The notes under the pieces: generated by a model
Seen by the model: only the letters and a program-made list of their open reading frames with translations
Database searches by the model: none
Told to the model about the DNA's origin: nothing
Shown here: in pieces, positions 17,597 to 26,027 of the stretch
Layout of the letters: every line of letters starts with the position of its first letter
Position numbering within the stretch: the stretch's first letter is position 1
NCBI RefSeq assembly: GCF_022747945.1
Contig: NZ_JALDST010000001.1
Location: 6,076,001 to 6,140,000, forward strand
Reading direction: 5' to 3'
Source of the DNA: Micromonospora sp. R77
GTDB taxonomy: Bacteria > Actinomycetota > Actinomycetes > Mycobacteriales > Micromonosporaceae
Length of the DNA: 64,000 nucleotides
Translations under genes and position numbers: made by a program

Positions 17597-18583
17597 GCCG
17601 CTGCCGATACGCGTGGATGCGGCATCCGATCGTCGAGATGCCCGGGGCGGACCGACATGACGGTTCGTCTGGCTTTCGGATGCACGCGGTCCTGTCGAAG
17701 GCGAAGGCAGGACAACGATTCAATACGCGCCGGACAATTCATGGTCACTTTACCGAATGCGCCCACGGCAGCCAAGTTAGCACCAGGGAGATTTATGGTC
17801 AACCATGAACAAGAAGAGGAAGTGCAAGATGCGGCTAATCGCCTGAGAAAGGTTTGTGCATCGGCCGCCTTGTATGCTTTAGGCTGGTCATGATATTTTC
17901 CCCGACCGACTCGGCCCAGGTGTTATCTGTCGTCCGGCGCGGGCTGTACGCAGGTCGGCCTCGGTCTGTTTCGGTGGCCGCGGCCAGTGACCGGGCGGCT
18001 TCGGACCGGCCGTGCCACGCGAACTCCCGCGGGGAGCCGACGTCGAAATATTCGGCCACGATCCGGCCGTGACCCGCCACCGGCTCGAAGAAGTCGAACT
18101 GCGAGCGCCGCGACGACGCTGCATCCTGGCATTCCTCGCTGCATACCCGGTCGCAAGAAGGAACACCCGACACCCGACCTGTGGAAGGCGGACCGCAACC
18201 GGCCTCGACCACTGGCCGCAGAGGCGGACCCTGCGGCCGCGTGGCGGCCCACGAGGCAGTACGAGAGTTATCTGCGGGCGGCGTGTGCTGCTTCCTGGCG
18301 GGCGGTCACCAGGCCGGAGTCATCGAGGTCGAGACGCTGGACCTGACCGGCACACAGCGCTCCGATGAGTTGCTTCGTCAGGGGGCGCTGCTGGTGGAAC
18401 TGTTCGTGTCCAGGATTGGCAGCACGAGCCGGGCCGGGGATCTGGTGCCCCCACGACCCTCGATGGCCCTCGCCGTGATCGGCTACCTCACCACGACCTG
18501 TGATGGTTGATCGTTGACGACCCGCCGGTGGTACGTCGCGGTGACCTGACCGAGTGGGGCGACTCGTCGACGGTGTAGGAGGG
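17597..18583. other. Intergenic region of ~990 bp with promoter-like AT-rich part and a gene remnant
   Basis: The left part (about 17690-17910) is markedly lower in GC than its surroundings and lies just upstream of the coupled Rieske pair, so it probably carries that promoter. Small open frames on both strands in 17835-18370 show no recognisable domain. The 3' part resembles the end of a TetR protein (see 18319-18510). Confidence 0.45.
18319..18510 (+). pseudogene. Possible TetR-family C-terminal remnant
   Basis: Translation in this frame gives RSDELLRQGALLVELFVSRI, then a short AGDLVPPRPSMALAVIGYLT block, which resembles the ligand-domain end of TetR regulators (helix, then 'G.L.P..P...A.A..G'). 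No matching HTH is present upstream in this frame, so if real it is a truncated relic. Weak evidence, pattern only. Confidence 0.25.
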
Positions 18584-18976
18584 TCACGGTGTGTGCAGCC
18601 GGTCGACCCTGACGCGGAGGAGGACGCGTTGCTCCGGGCCGCCGCCGAACCCGGGATACGGGCGGCCGAGGTACTTCTGAGACAGCTCGTCGATGTGCTC
18701 CCGGGCGCCGTCCGTGGTGACGGACACGACGCTGCCGCGCAGAGCCCAGTACCGGGACGGTGCGGCGGGGTCGGCGATGCCGATGGCGACGCGGGGGTCG
18801 CGGCGGACGTTGCGGGTCTTCTGGTGCGTGTCCACCGTGTTGATGAGCACGTGTTCGCCGTCCAAGCCCGCCCAGGTCTGGGAGATCTGCGGCGATCCGT
18901 CGGGCATCAGCGTGGTCACGAAGCAGATCGCCCGGTCGTGGAGGACCGCGATCAGGTCGGCGGGTAGAGCCGTCAT
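18584..18976 (-). CDS. PPOX-class (F420/FMN) split-barrel oxidoreductase
   Basis: 130 residues from ATG 18976 (MTALPADLIAVLHD); an upstream ATG at 18991 is in frame. The fold signature of the pyridoxamine-5'-phosphate-oxidase-like F420-binding family is visible: ICFVTTLMPDGSPQISQTWA, HVLINTVDTHQKTRNVRRDP then RVAIGIADP, and a C-terminal barrel strand RVLLRVRVDRLHT. Members bind F420 or FMN and reduce small substrates, typical of Micromonosporaceae and other F420-rich actinobacteria. Lies on its own between a non-coding stretch and the TetR gene; substrate unknown. Confidence 0.85.
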   Translation of the reverse strand: MTALPADLIAVLHDRAICFVTTLMPDGSPQISQTWAGLDGEHVLINTVDTHQKTRNVRRDPRVAIGIADPAAPSRYWALRGSVVSVTTDGAREHIDELSQKYLGRPYPGFGGGPEQRVLLRVRVDRLHTP

Positions 18977-19095
18977 GGGATCAGCCTTCATGTCGTCTGG
19001 TCGTGGTAGAGGCGGTCGATGACCGTCTCGTCCGGCGGATCGCCGGACAGGTCGGCATGGCGGAGGCCCGCCAGGGCGAGCCGCAGGGCACGACG

Positions 19096-19593
19096 CTACA
19101 GCTGGGGAGCGAAGGTACGGGAGGCGTCCATGACGCTGCCCACCATCCGGTGCACCGCGGCGAAGTCGGCGAGGGTCGCTCCGGCCGGTAGCAGACCCGC
19201 CCGGACGGCCCGGTCCACGAGGCCGGCCACCACCGGGGTCATCCGCTCGTGCGCCCGCTGCAGCAGTGCGGTGGCCTGGCTGCGGCTGCGGAGCAGCTCG
19301 CCCAGCCCTCTGCTCTGCGCCTCGATCTCGAGTTGCTGCTCGAGGAACCAGGTGAGGCCGGCCCAGGTGTCGTCGTGCTGCGCGGCCTGCTCGACGAGGC
19401 CGACCACCGTGTCGGTGTGCTCGCTGAACAAGGCGTCGAGCAGGTCCTGTCGCTGCGGGAAGCGGCGGTACACCGTGCCCATCCCGGTGCCGGCGGCTCG
19501 CGCGATGTCCTCGTACGAGACGGCGGCGACTGGGGCGCCGCCGTCGTCGAGCAGATCACCCGCACGGCGCCCGAGCGGACCAGGGGCGTGCAC
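19096..19593 (-). CDS. TetR-family transcriptional regulator, N-terminus doubtful
   Basis: The HTH is clear: VSYEDIARAAGTGMGTVYRRFPQRQDLLDAL, followed by a helical C-terminal domain of the SbtR-like type (LEIEAQSRGLGELLRS through FAAVHRMVGSVMDASRTF). Upstream of the HTH, helix 1 looks wrong (HAPGPLGRRAGDLLDDGG) and no start with a good ribosome site is found. GTG 19593 is a provisional start; the frame stays open to 19701. Helix 1 may be eroded or a frameshift may lie near 19560-19600. A functional repressor is possible but unproven. Confidence 0.6.
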   Translation of the reverse strand: MHAPGPLGRRAGDLLDDGGAPVAAVSYEDIARAAGTGMGTVYRRFPQRQDLLDALFSEHTDTVVGLVEQAAQHDDTWAGLTWFLEQQLEIEAQSRGLGELLRSRSQATALLQRAHERMTPVVAGLVDRAVRAGLLPAGATLADFAAVHRMVGSVMDASRTFAPQL

Positions 19594-19963
19594 TTCAACA
19601 TGTCGCTGGTGTTCCCACCCCGTAGCCGCCGCACTCGCCTGGGCGGAGGGCGAACATCTCTCCATCGACTTCGAGCATGAGCGACGTAACGTCGCCAGCA
19701 TCTCCGGCTTCGGGACGCACGCCGGGTACGGCCTTCGGGTCCCTGTCGCCGTTGTCCGGGTAGATCGCCTTCACCCAGCCATTTTGGCCCGGGTCACGAG
19801 CGGCGGCGCGGCCGGACGCCGGACCGTGTCACCGAACGAGCGGGATGTCCTCACCCGGGATGAGCATGCCGAATGGAAGCGGCAGGCTCAGGAGCGGCGA
19901 CGAGGTGGTTCTCGCGAGGCTGAGGACCTGGTCGCGCGAGCGCCACGCGCTACGCTTCCGGCC

Positions 19964-20512
19964 ATGCACGTCACCGACGACAGTGAGCGGCTCGCCGCGT
20001 CACTCGTCAGTCGGCTGGACGCGCTGACCTTCCGGGACGCCACGACCGACCAGGTGACCGCGATGATCATCGACTCGGTGGTCGGCTGGGCCCGTGAGGC
20101 GGGCTGGCGGGTCTATCGCCGGGCGTCCAGCGTCCTGCCGCTGCCCCCACCGCTGTCCGGGCAGTACTCCGTGCTCGACGTCGCGTGTGCGCGACCGGCC
20201 GGCCCGCCCGTCGTCATCGAGGTCGACCACACCGACCGGCGTCGCACCGTGGAGAAGTTGCTGGCGGAGGGGGCGGCAGGCCGTATCCCGATCTGGGTGC
20301 GCTGGGGTCCGGGTCCGTTCGTCGCGCCACCCTCGCCGGTTCAGCTGGTCACCTGCGCGGTGACCCGGCAGCCGGGCCCGGCAGGTCAGGGGCGTCGCTA
20401 TTCCCGGGTACCGGTCGACGACCGGCCGCCACCGGCACACTCCGGCACTGCGATCGGCGGTGCGGACCCCGTGGCGCTGCCGATCCCACTGGATCACGTT
20501 TCTCCGCGCTGA
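19964..20512 (+). CDS. Conserved hypothetical protein (182 aa)
   Basis: I do not recognise the family. ATG 19964 starts MHVTDDSERLAASLVSRLDA; a TACGCT hexamer 8 nt upstream and no Shine-Dalgarno suggest a leaderless transcript. The central part (QYSVLDVACARPAGPPVVIE, then EVDHTDRRRTVEKLLAEG, then RIPIWVRWG) alternates strands and helices and looks like a nuclease-like alpha/beta core with an E-x-D pair, but this is only a visual impression. The C-terminus is Pro/Arg rich. Isolated gene, no operon partner. Confidence 0.6.
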   Translation: MHVTDDSERLAASLVSRLDALTFRDATTDQVTAMIIDSVVGWAREAGWRVYRRASSVLPLPPPLSGQYSVLDVACARPAGPPVVIEVDHTDRRRTVEKLLAEGAAGRIPIWVRWGPGPFVAPPSPVQLVTCAVTRQPGPAGQGRRYSRVPVDDRPPPAHSGTAIGGADPVALPIPLDHVSPR

Positions 20513-20784
20513 ACGCCGGTACGGCGCGCACCGCAGTCGGCTGCCGGGTCGACGCAAGACCACCGACGAGGCCGACGCGGTGCTGGAGGGCAAGTCGGTC
20601 AGCCACCCGTTCCGCTGGTACTGGGCCTGGCAGTATCTCGGGGCCCCCTGCCAACCGCGCCGCGATGATCGGCGTGCGGGTCCGAATTCGGTGGCGACGC
20701 TGTAGTGGCCGTGCCAATCTGGGTACTGCTCGTCGCCGCACGGTGGCAGGGCGCCCGGCTACGACGACACCACGAGGAGTGACA

Positions 20785-20877
20785 ATGCGAGCAGCTTCCA
20801 CGTTCCGGACCCTTGACCGTCCTACCGTGGAGTTCTGCCTTGGCATTGTTGAACCTCGGAATCGTCGCCCATGTTGA
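20785..20877 (+). CDS. Putative 30-aa leader peptide before the ribosomal-protection gene
   Basis: Short frame with the best ribosome site in the area (GAGGAG, 6 nt before ATG) and ending out of frame inside the downstream gene, whose TTG start at 20840 lies within it. Leader peptides with attenuation control are known for tet(M), so a ribosome-sensing role is plausible. No stalling motif is recognised. Confidence 0.45.
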   Translation: MRAASTFRTLDRPTVEFCLGIVEPRNRRPC

Positions 20878-22795
20878 TGCCGGAAAGACCAGTCTGACCG
20901 AGCGCCTGCTCTATGAGGCCGGGGCCGTGTCCCGGCCGGGCAGCGTCGACGCCGGCACGACGCGGACCGACTCGATGGAGTTGGAGCGTCGTCGCGGCAT
21001 CACCATCCGCGCCGCGGTCACGTCCATCGCGATCGGTGAGCTGAGCATCAACCTGCTCGACACCCCGGGCCACCCCGATTTTATCGCGGAGGTCGAGCGT
21101 TCGCTGGCCGTGCTGGACGCCGCCGTGCTCGTGGTGTCGAGTGTGGAGGGCGTGCAGCCGCAGACCGTCGCGATCTGGCGGGCGCTGCGCCGGATCGCCG
21201 TACCGACGGTGATCTTCGTCAACAAGGTGGACCGCCGCGGTGCCGACGTCGACCAGGTGGTGGCCCAGGTGCGTCAGCGGCTCGGGGCGCGTCCGGTCAT
21301 GCTCACCCGGGTCATCGGCCAGGGCGGGCGCGATGCCCGGGTACGGGCCGTGGGCCTCGACGCCGACTCGGTGGTGGAGGCGGTGGCGGAGGCCGACGAC
21401 GCGGTGGCGGCGCGGTGGCTGACCGACCAGCCGGTGCGCGTCCGCGACGTCCGGCGGGCGATCCGGCACGCGGTGCGTCGCGCCGAGCTCACCCCGGTGT
21501 CGTGCGGGTCGGCGATCACCGGAGCCGGGGTACGGCAGCTGTGTCGCCTCCTCGCCGACCTGCTGCCACGCGGCGAGGAGCGGAACGGTCCGCTGGCGGG
21601 TACGGTCTTCGCCGTCGATCGGGACGGGCACGGCCGGCGGGTCTGGCTGCGGTTGTGGTCGGGGCGTCTGCACGTACGGGATCGGGTGCGGCTGGCGGGA
21701 GCCCGCCCCCAGACGGTGACTCAGATCGCCGTCACCGAGCCCGAGGGTGTACTGGTGCGTCCCGCGGTGTCCGCCGGGCAGATCGCCGCGGTGCGCGGCG
21801 TGTCGGCCCGGATCGGTCAGCACATCGGGGACCCGCCGCGGCGGCACGTCTACCGGTTCCCGCCGCCGACCAGGCAGGCGGTCGTCGAGCCCGTCGAGCC
21901 GGACCAGCGCCTGGCGATGTTCGCCGGGCTGACCGAGCTGGCCGAGGAGGACCCGCTGGTGGACCTGCGGCTCGACGCGCAGCAGGCGGAGGCGGTGATC
22001 CGGTTGCACGGCGAGGTCCAGAAAGAGGTGCTGGCCGCGCTACTGGAGGATCGGTACGGCGTCCGGGTGCGGTTCTCCGGCACGTTGACGGCCTGTATCG
22101 AACGGGTCGCCGGCACCGGAGTCGCCGAGGAGCGGGTGCGCGAGCGCGGCAACCCGTACCTCGCCGGGCTCGGGCTGCGCATCGAGGCCGCCCCGGTCGG
22201 GCACGGCATCGAGTTCTGTCCCGGCGTCGAGCCCGGCCGGCTGCCGCCCGCGTTCGTCGCCGCCACGGAGGAGGGCGTACGGGCCGCGCTCCGGCAGGGC
22301 CGGCACGGCTGGCCGGTCACCGACTGCACGGTCACCATGACGGCCTCCCGGTACTGGCCGCGACAGAGCAAGCCGCATCAGAAGTTCGACAAGTCGGTGT
22401 CGACCGTGGCGGCGGACTTCCGCAACCTCGCCCCGATCGTGGTCGCCGCGGCGCTGCGCCAGGCCGGTACCCGGGTGTGCCAACCGATCGAGCGGTTCGA
22501 CGTCAACCTTCCGCAGCGTGCGGTGGAAACGGTGCTGCCGTTGCTCGGCCGGTTGGGAGCGGTCGTCCACGACACCGCCGTCGCCGGCGGATACCTCGAG
22601 GTGGGTGGCACCCTGCCGTCCTCACGGGTGCCGGAGGTCGTCGCCTCCCTTCCCGACCTCACCGGCGGTGAGGCCGTCCTGACCACCTCCTTCGACCACT
22701 ACGCGCCGGTCACCGGTGAGGATCCGCCGACGTTGCCCCGGCGCGGGCCCGACCCGGACGACCGGGAGGGGTGGTTCCGCGCCGTACCGCGGTAG
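20840..22795 (+). CDS. Ribosomal-protection GTPase, TetM/Otr(A)-like
   Basis: 651 residues, the usual length for tetracycline ribosomal-protection proteins, which are EF-G paralogs that dislodge tetracycline from the ribosome. GTPase motifs: G1 AHVDAGKTS, switch region RRRGITIRAA, G3 DTPGH, G4 NKVD. EF-G-like domains II-V follow, with domain IV around VTDCTVTMTASRYWPRQ. The TTG at 20840 is chosen because GGAG lies 8 nt upstream and the protein then begins LALLNLGIVAHVDAG as in the family; a TTG at 20813 is possible. In an antibiotic producer the gene may serve self-protection or general stress; tetracycline specificity is not shown. It stands alone. Confidence 0.88.
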   Translation: MALLNLGIVAHVDAGKTSLTERLLYEAGAVSRPGSVDAGTTRTDSMELERRRGITIRAAVTSIAIGELSINLLDTPGHPDFIAEVERSLAVLDAAVLVVSSVEGVQPQTVAIWRALRRIAVPTVIFVNKVDRRGADVDQVVAQVRQRLGARPVMLTRVIGQGGRDARVRAVGLDADSVVEAVAEADDAVAARWLTDQPVRVRDVRRAIRHAVRRAELTPVSCGSAITGAGVRQLCRLLADLLPRGEERNGPLAGTVFAVDRDGHGRRVWLRLWSGRLHVRDRVRLAGARPQTVTQIAVTEPEGVLVRPAVSAGQIAAVRGVSARIGQHIGDPPRRHVYRFPPPTRQAVVEPVEPDQRLAMFAGLTELAEEDPLVDLRLDAQQAEAVIRLHGEVQKEVLAALLEDRYGVRVRFSGTLTACIERVAGTGVAEERVRERGNPYLAGLGLRIEAAPVGHGIEFCPGVEPGRLPPAFVAATEEGVRAALRQGRHGWPVTDCTVTMTASRYWPRQSKPHQKFDKSVSTVAADFRNLAPIVVAAALRQAGTRVCQPIERFDVNLPQRAVETVLPLLGRLGAVVHDTAVAGGYLEVGGTLPSSRVPEVVASLPDLTGGEAVLTTSFDHYAPVTGEDPPTLPRRGPDPDDREGWFRAVPR

Positions 22796-22898
22796 GCCGT
22801 CCGGAACGTACGCCGGGCATACCGATCCGGCCGCCGGCGGGGGAGGCCGTTGCCCGGACGCCGGGTGCTGGTGGTCAGACGGGACCGGCCGGATTCCG

Positions 22899-23687
22899 TC
22901 AGGTGTCGTCGGTGCCCGCCCAGGCGGTCGCGACGAGGGTGGGGAGGACCTGTGCCGCGGTGCCGTGCAGGTTGACGGCGGCGATCCGGTCGAGCGGGGT
23001 CGGTTCGGGGTTGACCTGGATCACGGTGGCGCCGGAGCGTGCCGCGATGCGGGGGATCTCGGCGGCCGGGTACACGGTGCCGGAGGTGCCGACGGTCAGG
23101 AGCAGATCGCATGCGGTGGCGGCCTCGACCGCTGCGGTCAACGCCGCCTCGGGCAGCGGCTCACCGAACCACACCACGCCCGGGCGGACGAGTGCGCCGC
23201 ACGACGCGCATCGCGGCGGCGGAATACGGCCGCCCTCGTCCGGCGGCGCGGCGTGGTCGTCCGGGCTCGGGAGGGTCGCCGGGTGGGCGGCTGCCGCCAC
23301 ACAGCGGGGTGTGAAGAGGCTGCCGTGCAGGTGGATCGCCGCCGGGGTGCCGGATCTCTCGTGCAGGTCGTCGACGTTCTGGGTGATGACGGTGGTGTCC
23401 GGGATCCGGGCCTGGATGGTGGCGATGGCGACGTGGCCCGGATTCGGTTCCGCTCGGCCCACCGTGGTGCGCCGCCACTCGTACCAGCCCCAGACGAGGT
23501 CCGGGTCGGCGTGGAACGCCTCCGCGGTGGCGAGTCGCTGGGCGTCGAAACGCGCCCACAGGCCGGTGAGAGCGTCACGAAAGGTGGGCACGCCGCTCTC
23601 GGCGGAGATCCCCGCGCCGGTGAGGACGACGACCCGGTGGGCTTCGCGGAGGAGTTGGGCCGCTCGATGCGGCAGCGCACCCTTCAT
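22899..23687 (-). CDS. SIR2-family NAD-dependent protein deacylase
   Basis: 262 residues. NAD-binding motifs are GAGISAESGVPTFRD near residue 22 and TQNVDDLHERSG, with catalytic His in HLHGS, and RPGVVWFGEPLP after the zinc module. The zinc site is unusual: the second pair CASC is present, but the first is CVAAAAH, lacking the second Cys, so His may substitute or zinc may be absent. ATG 23687 is preceded by AGGAT at 9 nt. Sirtuins remove acyl groups from lysines in the cytoplasm. No operon context. Confidence 0.85.
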   Translation of the reverse strand: MKGALPHRAAQLLREAHRVVVLTGAGISAESGVPTFRDALTGLWARFDAQRLATAEAFHADPDLVWGWYEWRRTTVGRAEPNPGHVAIATIQARIPDTTVITQNVDDLHERSGTPAAIHLHGSLFTPRCVAAAAHPATLPSPDDHAAPPDEGGRIPPPRCASCGALVRPGVVWFGEPLPEAALTAAVEAATACDLLLTVGTSGTVYPAAEIPRIAARSGATVIQVNPEPTPLDRIAAVNLHGTAAQVLPTLVATAWAGTDDT

Positions 23688-23888
23688 ACGCGGAGATCCT
23701 GCCATCAGGCGACAGGCGGGCAATAGCTCGGCGTGAGAAGCCCTGCCGCCGACAACCCGAGAAACATGATCGCGGCCGTCGTCGACGACCGCTCGGGCAG
23801 CCGGCGACTGAAGCGGGCGGCCGTCGATGGTCTGAACAACGGGGTACGAGTGCGGCCCGGGGACACGTGGGGGCACTATCGTTCAGGC

Positions 23889-24386
23889 GTGCACATCCGT
23901 TTCGACGTCCCCGCCGATCCGGCCTATCCCGGCCGGGTGGCCGCTGCGCTCAGCGCTGTCCGGCTGCGCAGGTTCAGTTACATCGGTGCCGTGCTGGCAG
24001 CGGTCGGTGTGCTTGTCTTCGCCGCGTCGAGGGTGTTCGGGTGGAGCGACCGGGTCTCGTCGCTGTGCACGGCGATGGTGGTGGCGGGTCTGCTGTCGAT
24101 GCTGTATCCGCCGTGGGTGCGGTGGCGGGCCCGGCGCCGTTCCAGTGGCTACGCGGTCGAGGGTGGGTACGAGATCACCGACGACAACATCCTGATGCGC
24201 AGCGGCTCGGAGTCCGGCGGTATCGCCTGGGACGGGGTCACCCAGGTTAGGGATACGCCGGAGTTCTGGATCGTGTTCGTCGGCCGGATGCCGGCGACGG
24301 TGATCCCACGCCGGTTGATGTCCGCCGAGGACGCCGAGACGCTGCGCGCCTACCTGGCGAAACGTGGGCTGCTCGAGGGTCGGTGA
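23889..24386 (+). CDS. YcxB-like membrane protein
   Basis: 165 residues from GTG 23889. Two adjacent transmembrane helices (about residues 28-50 and 58-76: SYIGAVLAAVGVLVFAAS and LCTAMVVAGLLSMLYPPWV) are followed by a soluble C-terminal domain (YEITDDNILMRSGSESGGIA then WDGVTQVRDTPEFWIVFVG, ending VIPRRLMSAEDAETLRAYL). This matches the YcxB C-terminal domain pattern. Function unknown; no coupled neighbours. Confidence 0.7.
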   Translation: MHIRFDVPADPAYPGRVAAALSAVRLRRFSYIGAVLAAVGVLVFAASRVFGWSDRVSSLCTAMVVAGLLSMLYPPWVRWRARRRSSGYAVEGGYEITDDNILMRSGSESGGIAWDGVTQVRDTPEFWIVFVGRMPATVIPRRLMSAEDAETLRAYLAKRGLLEGR

Positions 24387-24587
24387 CAGCGCTGCCTACG
24401 GCCGAGAGTCGACTGCCGCGTCGGGCTTCCGTGTCCGATCGTGCCTCGCCCCCGTGGGCGTTGGCGGCCGGATCGTCGCGTCGGTAGGCTGCGTGGGCGG
24501 CCTCAGGCAGCCCCTGCGGCGTGCGGATACGGTCACCAGCCGGCGCACCATCCATCATTCCGCATCCGCACCGAGAGGCGGACCACC

Positions 24588-25880
24588 ATGACGACGGTTT
24601 CAGGTCACCGGCCGACTGCTGCGGATCCGGCGGCCGCCCGGGAAGCGGCAGAGGACGATCTGCGGGCACTGTTCGGGCAGTCCACCGCCGTCTTCGCGTC
24701 GCTCTCGGGCCCGATGCACCTGCTGGAGACGGCAAACCCGGCATTCCGCGCCACCATCGGTGAAGAACGGGCTCGCACCGGCGTCCCGCTCGTGGGCCTG
24801 ATGCCCGAACTGGCCGGCCAAGGCTTCGTCACCCTGCTCGACCAGGTCTACGAGAAGGGAGAGCCCTACACCGGCCGTGACGTCCGGGTGCTGCTGGGCA
24901 GCGGCCCGCGCACGCGGGAGGCGTTCTTCGACTTCACCTACGAGCCGCGCCGGGACGCCGACGGCAACGTCACCGGCGTCCGGGTCATCGGCGTGGAGAC
25001 CACGCAGGTCAAGCACGCTCAGCGACTGATGACCGAACATCGCGCCCTGCTGGAGCAGATCGCCCGTCAGGCACCCCTGACCGAGGTGCTCGACGGGATG
25101 GCCCGCTGTATCGAGAACCTTGCACCGCAGGAGGTGCTCGTCTCCGTTCTGCTCGCCGATCCCGACGGCCGGCACCTGCGCCACGGAGCCGCGCCCAGCC
25201 TCCCGGACTTCTACAACGAGGCCATCGACGGGATCGCCACCGGTGAGGGCGTCGGGTCCTGCGGCACCGCCGCGCACCGGCGGGAACCGGTCATCGTCAC
25301 CGACATCACCACCGATCCGTTCTGGGACGAGTTCCGGACCCTGGCCGAACGGGCCGGCGTGGCCGCCTGCTGGTCCACGCCGATCCTGGCCCGCGACGGC
25401 AGCCTGCTGGGCACCTTTGCCATGTACCACCGCACCCCCCGCGTCCCGCAGGACCACGACCTCGCTCTCACTCGCGTCTTCGCCGACACCGCCGCCCTGG
25501 CCATCGAACGTCACCACATCGAGCAGGAGAAGGCAGCCGCCGAAGCCCGCGCCAGAGCAGCCCACGACGAGCTGGCCAAGGCGGTACGCGCCGAGCAGAA
25601 GCTCCGCGCCGAGGCCGAGCAGCGCGCCGCCGCCGCGGCGGAACTGACCGCCCGAGTACGTGCCGCGGCGGCCGCGCAGGCGACCACGCCGCGTCCCGAG
25701 CGCTGCCAACTCGGCGGCGAACCCGGGTGCACCGCGGCGGCCGAGATCAAGGTTGCCGACTCGTGGGGCGACGCAGCGTGGGGCTGCCCGGCCCATGTCG
25801 AAGAAGCCATCCTCAACGTGCGGTCGGTGTTCATCGCCAGCGAGGAACTCGGCGGCCTGATCGCCTACCTCAACCGCTAG
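24588..25880 (+). CDS. PAS-GAF sensor protein with coiled coil and C-terminal Cys/His motif
   Basis: 430 residues from ATG 24588, with GAGAGGCGG upstream. A PAS-like domain (~25-140) is followed by a GAF domain (~155-310; IATGEGVGSCGTAAHRREPV, VIVTDITTDPFWDEF, ACWSTPILARDGSLLGTFAM), then a charged coiled coil (~315-375, repeated A-E-A-R). The last ~60 residues hold C-x7-C-x18-C-x2-H (CQLGGEPGC ... WGCPAH), a possible metal site. There is no kinase, phosphatase or GGDEF output domain, so it may signal through a partner. It converges on a strong hairpin terminator. Confidence 0.75.
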   Translation: MTTVSGHRPTAADPAAAREAAEDDLRALFGQSTAVFASLSGPMHLLETANPAFRATIGEERARTGVPLVGLMPELAGQGFVTLLDQVYEKGEPYTGRDVRVLLGSGPRTREAFFDFTYEPRRDADGNVTGVRVIGVETTQVKHAQRLMTEHRALLEQIARQAPLTEVLDGMARCIENLAPQEVLVSVLLADPDGRHLRHGAAPSLPDFYNEAIDGIATGEGVGSCGTAAHRREPVIVTDITTDPFWDEFRTLAERAGVAACWSTPILARDGSLLGTFAMYHRTPRVPQDHDLALTRVFADTAALAIERHHIEQEKAAAEARARAAHDELAKAVRAEQKLRAEAEQRAAAAAELTARVRAAAAAQATTPRPERCQLGGEPGCTAAAEIKVADSWGDAAWGCPAHVEEAILNVRSVFIASEELGGLIAYLNR

Positions 25881-25952
25881 GGTCCGGCACCCGGTGGCGG
25901 CAGGCCGGGCAGGTCGAGGAGGTGCCGCGTTCGTCGAGCGGACCGGCCCTGG

Positions 25953-26006
25953 CCGACGGCCGCACGGCTGGCGATCCGAGGATCGGCCGGCCCGTGCGGC
26001 CGTCGG
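25953..26006. terminator. Bidirectional hairpin terminator
   Basis: A 15-bp perfect stem, CCGACGGCCGCACGG paired with CCGTGCGGCCGTCGG, encloses an inner CGATCC/GGATCG hairpin. It lies between the convergent PAS-GAF and GH5 genes. Confidence 0.75.
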
Positions 26007-26027
26007 CTCCGTCGTGGGGACGGTGGT

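Noticed and set aside
17835..18368. Overlapping small frames on both strands as possible regulators
   Set aside because: Translations show no domain, hydrophobic pattern or ribosome site; only the TetR-like end at 18319-18510 has weak support.
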